A program made the position numbers and the translations under genes. Below are positions 59,161-64,000 of a stretch of 64,000 nucleotides of DNA, one piece after another. Every line of letters starts with the position of its first letter. Within the stretch, counting starts at the first letter, position 1. Source of the DNA: Pseudooctadecabacter sp. (GTDB lineage Bacteria; Pseudomonadota; Alphaproteobacteria; Rhodobacterales; Rhodobacteraceae); the NCBI RefSeq assembly GCF_020627745.1, contig NZ_JAHDGE010000002.1, forward strand, positions 79,176 to 143,175, given 5' to 3'. The notes under the pieces were generated by a model, which was not told where the DNA came from, searched no databases, and saw only the letters and a list, made by a program, of their open reading frames with translations.

Positions 59161-60678
59161 GTGAGGGTTATTGTGACACAGTCTGCCATTGGTCGTTTTG
59201 ACGGCCCTCCGATCAATTTCATCCGGCTGGCGCTGCGGGCGCGGGTGCCGCTCTCCATTGTTACGATGGTCTGCGGGGCGCTGGGGCTGATCACCAGCTT
59301 CGCTGGCGTTGATATTTTCCTGCAGCCGCTGGATGGACGGTCCGCGACCCATCCGATCACCGGTCTGGCCATGATCGGGTTGGGGCTCTGCATTCTGAAA
59401 ACCCGACGGTTCGGCAAACACGGGCTGTGGCGCATCATGGTGCTGGGCACGATCCTTCTCGTGTGCGCGGCACGGGTGATGGATGCGGTGCTCAGCTGGG
59501 GTACAGGCGCGCCGGCGCTGGCCGCTTTGGGACCTGTCGAGGGGTTCAACGGCCGGTTCTCCATCGAATCCGCGCTGACGATTGGTGCCTTTTCGGTTGC
59601 GACCCTGGTCCGTCAGGGCAACGGACGCGTGGGCGGGCTGTTTCTGGTGGCCGGTCTGGCGCTGGTGTTCACAACCGTTTTGCAGATGAGCTATGGATTG
59701 GTTTTTTTCAACGGCGACGTGGGTGTTCTGACGTTTCTCGGCCTGTTGTCAGCCTCTCTTGCGATGTTGTCGATCTATCTGCACCGCCCGTTTGTGCGGG
59801 TGGCGTTCATGATGGGTGACATTGGTGTGCAGACGCGGGTGATGGTGGTGTCTATTGTGCTGATACCATGGCTGTCCGGTTTGGGACTGACTTGGTCAGG
59901 CGCGATGGAGGGCGAAACTCATGCCGCCGCCATGATTTCCGTCATCACCTGCGCAATGCTGGCGATTTTGCTGACGACATCGGCCCGTCACGAGGGATCG
60001 GTGGCCGCAAGGCGGCGGGCTGCGCGGGAACTGGCGTTGTTCGACCGTATTGATCCTGTGACAGGCGCGTTGAACCGGTTCGGCATGACCGAGGTGGTGG
60101 AAGGGTCTTGGGTTGATTTCCGCAGCTCCGGCGCGCAGTTCGGAATGATCCTGATGGACGTGGATTATTTCCGCAACATTGACGCGACCTTCGGTGCGGG
60201 GGACCCTGATGCGGCGCTGGAACGGGTCGCGCAATCCGTGCAGGGTCAGTTGCGCGGCACCGACGCCCTCGGCCGCTGGGGCACTTCGGAATTCCTGATT
60301 CTTCTCAAGATCAAAGAGGTTGGCAATATTGATATCGTGGCGCGCAGGCTGCGCGCGGCGCTGGCCGATGTGACAGGTCCGTTTTGTGCCGGGTTGACGA
60401 TGCAGCCGGCGACCTTGGATATCCCGCTGGGGATCAGTGACATGCGTGAGACCGATGACGCACCCACGGCGGCCATCATGCGCGCAGATCAGAGCCTTGG
60501 TCTTTCCAGACTTGACGAAACCTCAACGGTGCCGGTTATGGAGTTTGAGGAGGATGACGTCTTTGTCTTCTCGCCTGATGCAACGATGTCGGATGAGGAG
60601 CAGTTTGCGCGGGATGCGGCGCTGGATATGTCAAGTGAGCCCGAGGAGGACGACAGCAAGGATGTGCAAGCGGCGTGA
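59161..60678 (+). CDS. Membrane-anchored GGDEF-domain protein with degenerate active site
   Basis: Hydrophobic N-terminal helices, then ELALFDRIDPVTGALNRFGMTEVVEG...ILMDVDYFRNIDATFGAGDPDAALERVAQSVQGQLRGTDALGRWGTSEFLILL. GTG start. Confidence 0.85.
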   Translation: MRVIVTQSAIGRFDGPPINFIRLALRARVPLSIVTMVCGALGLITSFAGVDIFLQPLDGRSATHPITGLAMIGLGLCILKTRRFGKHGLWRIMVLGTILLVCAARVMDAVLSWGTGAPALAALGPVEGFNGRFSIESALTIGAFSVATLVRQGNGRVGGLFLVAGLALVFTTVLQMSYGLVFFNGDVGVLTFLGLLSASLAMLSIYLHRPFVRVAFMMGDIGVQTRVMVVSIVLIPWLSGLGLTWSGAMEGETHAAAMISVITCAMLAILLTTSARHEGSVAARRRAARELALFDRIDPVTGALNRFGMTEVVEGSWVDFRSSGAQFGMILMDVDYFRNIDATFGAGDPDAALERVAQSVQGQLRGTDALGRWGTSEFLILLKIKEVGNIDIVARRLRAALADVTGPFCAGLTMQPATLDIPLGISDMRETDDAPTAAIMRADQSLGLSRLDETSTVPVMEFEEDDVFVFSPDATMSDEEQFARDAALDMSSEPEEDDSKDVQAA

Positions 60679-61761
60679 TCAATGCGCCGAGGCGAAGTGT
60701 TTGGACAGTTTCAGACCCTGACCCTGATAGTTGGATTTGATCTCACGCCCGTAAAGCGCCTTTGGCGTCTCCGACATGGTTTCATAAACCAGTCGTCCCA
60801 CGATTTGCCCGTGCTCTAGAACAAAGGGCGCTTCATGGCAGCGAACCTCAAGGACGCCGCGCGATCCTTGACCGCCCGCACCGTCCCAACCGAAACCTGG
60901 ATCAAAGAAACCCGCGTAATGGACCCGAAATTCGCCGACCATGGCCAGATAGGGGGCCATTTCGGCCGCGCAATCGGGGGGGATCGCAATCGCCTCACGG
61001 CTGACGAGGATGTAGAATGCACCGGGATCAAGGATGATGCGGCCATCGGTCGTGCGGACCTCTTCCCAGAAATCGGCAGGATCGTAGTGATTGACCTGCG
61101 CCAGATCAATCACGCCGGTGTGGGGTTTCGCCCTGTACCCGACCAGATCACCGTCATCGGGGCGCAGATCCACTGAGAAGCCCAGACCGTCGGAAATGAC
61201 GGCTTCTCCGTTCACGATCGGTGTCCGGTCATGGAGCGACCGCAGGTCCGCATCCGACATAATCGTCTTGCCACATCGAAAGATGATCTGGTTCAGCATC
61301 AGCCCCGGCCGGACCAGAACCGAAAAAGAGCGCGGGCAAATCTCTACAAAGAGCGGGCCGGTATAGCCATCGGGAACACGGTCGAATTCCACCCCCCTGT
61401 CAGTGATGATCCGCGTCAGCAGATCAAGCCGCCCGGTCGAGGATTTTGCACTGGCTGCGGCGGTCATGCCTTGGGGCAGGGACAGCGCCTCCATCAGGGG
61501 AACCACATAAACACAGCCCTTTTCGAGGACCGCGCCGCCGGTCAGGTCAATTTCGTGCATGGTGAACTGGGCCAGCCGGTCCGCGACCGTGTGATCCTTG
61601 CCGGCCAGAAACGACGCGCGCACACGGTAGGCCCGTGCCCCCAACCGCAGATCAAGGGAGGCCGGCTGAACCTGTCCTGCCGCAAGCGGGGCCGTGGCGG
61701 AGATGCCGCCCTCCGTCAACAACTGCGAAATCTGTGTGTCGGACAAAACGCCTGTTTTCAT
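60679..61761 (-). CDS. dcd: 2'-deoxycytidine 5'-triphosphate deaminase, long form
   Basis: GVLSDTQISQLLTEGG..., VQPASLDLRLGARAYRV, SAKSSTGRLDLLTRIITDRGVEFDRVPDGYTGPLFVEICPRSFSVLVRPGLMLNQIIF; second half repeats related strands. Confidence 0.88.
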   Translation of the reverse strand: MKTGVLSDTQISQLLTEGGISATAPLAAGQVQPASLDLRLGARAYRVRASFLAGKDHTVADRLAQFTMHEIDLTGGAVLEKGCVYVVPLMEALSLPQGMTAAASAKSSTGRLDLLTRIITDRGVEFDRVPDGYTGPLFVEICPRSFSVLVRPGLMLNQIIFRCGKTIMSDADLRSLHDRTPIVNGEAVISDGLGFSVDLRPDDGDLVGYRAKPHTGVIDLAQVNHYDPADFWEEVRTTDGRIILDPGAFYILVSREAIAIPPDCAAEMAPYLAMVGEFRVHYAGFFDPGFGWDGAGGQGSRGVLEVRCHEAPFVLEHGQIVGRLVYETMSETPKALYGREIKSNYQGQGLKLSKHFASAH

Positions 61762-61837
61762 CGGATCATCGCCTTTCGCCCCAACACCGGACAGAAAATC
61801 GCCCGCCAACGCATCAGCGCGGCGGGCGGTTTTTCAT

Positions 61838-61914
61838 TGGTCGGGCTAGCAGGACTCGAACCTGCGACCTTCCGTCCCCCAGACGGACGCGCTACCAGGC
61901 TGCGCCATAGCCCG
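61838..61914 (-). tRNA. tRNA-Pro (anticodon GGG)
   Basis: CGGGCTATGGCGCAGCCTGGTAGCGCGTCCGTCTGGGGGACGGAAGGTCGCAGGTTCGAATCCTGCTAGCCCGACCA: complete cloverleaf with encoded CCA; anticodon loop CTGGGGG. Confidence 0.97.
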
Positions 61915-61980
61915 ACTTGAGCGCGTTCATACCGGAAATGTCCGCTGGGGCAAGGCGTAAAACGCATGATTCTTCGCAGA

Positions 61981-62712
61981 CTAGCGGGTTTCGATCCGGC
62001 CACGCAGAATGCGCATCCGGTCCAACAAGGGCGCAATGGCCCCGGCCTGTGCCGCCAGACGGGCCGCCGGTGCATCCCGCAGCAGATGAAACAGCCGTGC
62101 GGGGGCTTTGCTGTCGCTGTCGGAGGGATCGTCAGGCAGGGAAGGGGCGGCCGCGCTAACAGGGATATCAGCCGTGTCCGGTCCTGAGGGTGCCGGATCG
62201 TCAGGCGCTGTCGCCACATCGACGGGGGCTTCGGCGGTGTCTGTCGCGGCAGGCGCGGCATCCGGCACGTCCGTGTCTTCGGATGATTTGGGCGCGAGAT
62301 TGAGCGTGACCGCAGGGCCCTCGGGTTTCGGGGCCAGGGGCACAACATTGGTGATGTTTACCGTGGCCTCGGGCGGGGTCGGCGCGGGGCCCGGTGCGTC
62401 AGCTGTGGACGGCGTGACATCCTGCGGGGCATCGGACAACAGGCCCGCACCCATGGCCGAGACGGATTTAACCCCTTGTTCGCGAATGAGTTTTTGCGCG
62501 CCCTTGATGGTCATTCCATCTTCGTGCAGCAGCTTTTTGATGCCGGCCAGAAGATCGACATCGGCGGGGCGGTAATACCGCCGCCCGCCCGCGCGCTTCA
62601 CAGGCTTCACCTGCGCGAATTTGCTTTCCCAAAAACGCAGCACATGGGCCGGAACATCCAGCGCGCCGGAGACTTCGGAAATGGTTCGAAAGGCATCGCG
62701 GGATTTCGACAT
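61981..62712 (-). CDS. MerR family transcriptional regulator
   Basis: [69 protein letters not shown], then acidic low-complexity linker. Confidence 0.92.
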   Translation of the reverse strand: MSKSRDAFRTISEVSGALDVPAHVLRFWESKFAQVKPVKRAGGRRYYRPADVDLLAGIKKLLHEDGMTIKGAQKLIREQGVKSVSAMGAGLLSDAPQDVTPSTADAPGPAPTPPEATVNITNVVPLAPKPEGPAVTLNLAPKSSEDTDVPDAAPAATDTAEAPVDVATAPDDPAPSGPDTADIPVSAAAPSLPDDPSDSDSKAPARLFHLLRDAPAARLAAQAGAIAPLLDRMRILRGRIETR

Positions 62713-62732
62713 GAACCCGTCCTTTTGCCTGA

Positions 62733-63035
62733 TTAACGTTTGTTGCCAGCCGCGACGCGGTCTTTCATGAGGTGACTGGGCCGGAAGCTGAGGACCCGGC
62801 GCGGGGTGATCGGCACCTCTTCACCGGTTTTGGGGTTTCGACCTACGCGGGCGGCCTTGTCGCGGATCGAAAAGGTCCCGAAGGACGAAATTTTGACGCT
62901 GTCGCCTTGGGCCAGGGAATCCGACATATGGGTCAGCACAGATTCGACCAGATCGGCGCTTTCGTTTCGGGACAGGCCCACTTCCTGATGTACGGCATCT
63001 GCCAGGTCCATCCGCGTCAACGTCTTTTCGGTCAT
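62733..63035 (-). CDS. ihfA: Integration host factor subunit alpha
   Basis: [84 protein letters not shown]. Confidence 0.96.
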   Translation of the reverse strand: MTEKTLTRMDLADAVHQEVGLSRNESADLVESVLTHMSDSLAQGDSVKISSFGTFSIRDKAARVGRNPKTGEEVPITPRRVLSFRPSHLMKDRVAAGNKR

Positions 63036-63120
63036 TGTATCCCCCTCTGGAATTCCGACAACCTTAGGCAGACCGCAAAAAGAGAGTCAATAACAACGGG
63101 TTGTCAGGCGCCGTTGACAG

Positions 63121-64000
63121 CTACCATCGCAAGACGACAGCGCCCCACGCCAGCCCGCCGCCGATCGCTTCGGTGACCAGCAGATCGCCGGGTTTGATCT
63201 GGCCGCGTTCCACGCCGACGGACAGCGCCAGCGGAATGGACGCAGCGGAGGTGTTGCCGTGGTCCTGCACAGTCACGATGACCTTTTCCATGCTGAGGCC
63301 GAGTTTTTTGGCGGTGCCCTGAATGATGCGGATATTGGCCTGATGGGGGACGACCCAATCCACGTCGTCATGGGCCACGCCGGCCTTGTCGAGGGCGGTC
63401 TGCGCGGTCGAGGCGAGCTTTTCGACCGCCTGCCGGAACAACGCATTGCCCTGCATCTTGATAAAGCCGGTCTGCTGGCTGACCATGCCGCCGTCCACGT
63501 AAAGCATGTCACGGTGGCGCCCGTCGGAATTAAGATCAACACCAAGGATGCCGCGGTCCTGCGCTGTGCCGGTGCCTTCCGTCGCCTCAAGCACCAGCGC
63601 GCCTGCGCCGTCACCAAAGAGAACACAGGTGCTGCGGTCGGTCATGTCGAGGATGCGCGAAAAGGTCTCGGCCCCGATCACCAGCACACGGCGCGCCTGA
63701 CCGGACAGGATCAGCCCCTGCGCGTTGCCCAAGGCAAAGACAAAGCCCGCGCAGACCGCCTGCACGTCGTAGGCAAAGCCACGTGTCATGCCCAGTTTCT
63801 GCTGGATCATCGTGGCCGCCGACGGGAACGTCAGATCAGGGGTGGATGTGGCGACAATGACCGCGTCGATGTCGTCAGGGGCCAGCCCCGCCATGGCCAG
63901 CGCGTTTTGCGCGGCTTTGGTGCCCAGATCCGAGGTGTATTCGTCGGGCGCCGCAAAATGCCGGCGTTCGATGCCGGACCTTGTGCGGATCCATTCATCA
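63121..64000 (-). CDS. fabH: 3-oxoacyl-ACP synthase III, N-terminus beyond right edge
   Basis: DEWIRTRSGIERRHFAAPDEYTSDLGTKAAQNAL...VQAVCAGFVFALGNAQ (active Cys)...VVPHQANIRIIQGTAKKLGL...QDHGNTSAASIPLAL. Confidence 0.96.
   Translation of the reverse strand, partial: DEWIRTRSGIERRHFAAPDEYTSDLGTKAAQNALAMAGLAPDDIDAVIVATSTPDLTFPSAATMIQQKLGMTRGFAYDVQAVCAGFVFALGNAQGLILSGQARRVLVIGAETFSRILDMTDRSTCVLFGDGAGALVLEATEGTGTAQDRGILGVDLNSDGRHRDMLYVDGGMVSQQTGFIKMQGNALFRQAVEKLASTAQTALDKAGVAHDDVDWVVPHQANIRIIQGTAKKLGLSMEKVIVTVQDHGNTSAASIPLALSVGVERGQIKPGDLLVTEAIGGGLAWGAVVLRW

Noticed and set aside
1-64000. CRISPR array, prophage or transposon
   Set aside because: No regularly spaced direct repeats, integrase, transposase or phage structural genes seen; operon synteny looks like core chromosome.

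Overview
This is a gene-dense, GC-rich chromosomal window. Gene content and synteny (MerR-ihfA-fabH, scpA/scpB after nagZ and a SPOR protein, one-cysteine DksA, double-length Dcd, Entner-Doudoroff edd-eda) point to an alphaproteobacterium of the Rhodobacteraceae/roseobacter type. I found about 60 CDSs and one tRNA-Pro(GGG). No rRNA, CRISPR array, transposase or prophage was seen. Main blocks: the N-terminal part of an RTX protein cut by the left edge; pntAB; an ornithine/lysine decarboxylase with a long leader; a seven-gene dipeptide/oligopeptide ABC transporter operon containing two small exported proteins; argE, an M20 amidohydrolase and a YrbL-like protein; moaA; a four-gene type I secretion island (BapA-like Ig-repeat adhesin, TolC-like lipoprotein, ABC exporter, HlyD adaptor); bpt, RDD, DUF2852, glnE; edd-eda; an RlmI-like methyltransferase coupled to a PIN protein; a MoxR/VWA cluster with uncharacterised partners; dksA, xthA, erpA, dgt, argS, SPOR, nagZ, scpAB; a GGDEF protein with a degenerate motif; dcd, tRNA-Pro, MerR, ihfA, and fabH cut by the right edge. 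The observations most worth following up are: (1) a tandem pair of small exported proteins sharing a four-cysteine pattern inside the peptide transporter operon; (2) a near-identical 22-nt intergenic repeat (three copies plus one degenerate copy) lying next to hairpins; (3) the self-contained adhesin/T1SS island with an Ala-rich possible retention site; (4) a MoxR-VWA operon with an unlisted ~59-aa ORF; (5) a probable structured leader upstream of the decarboxylase; (6) a LacI-type operator at edd-eda and a dyad plus 10-nt tandem repeat upstream of pntA. All family calls are from reading the translations, with no database search.
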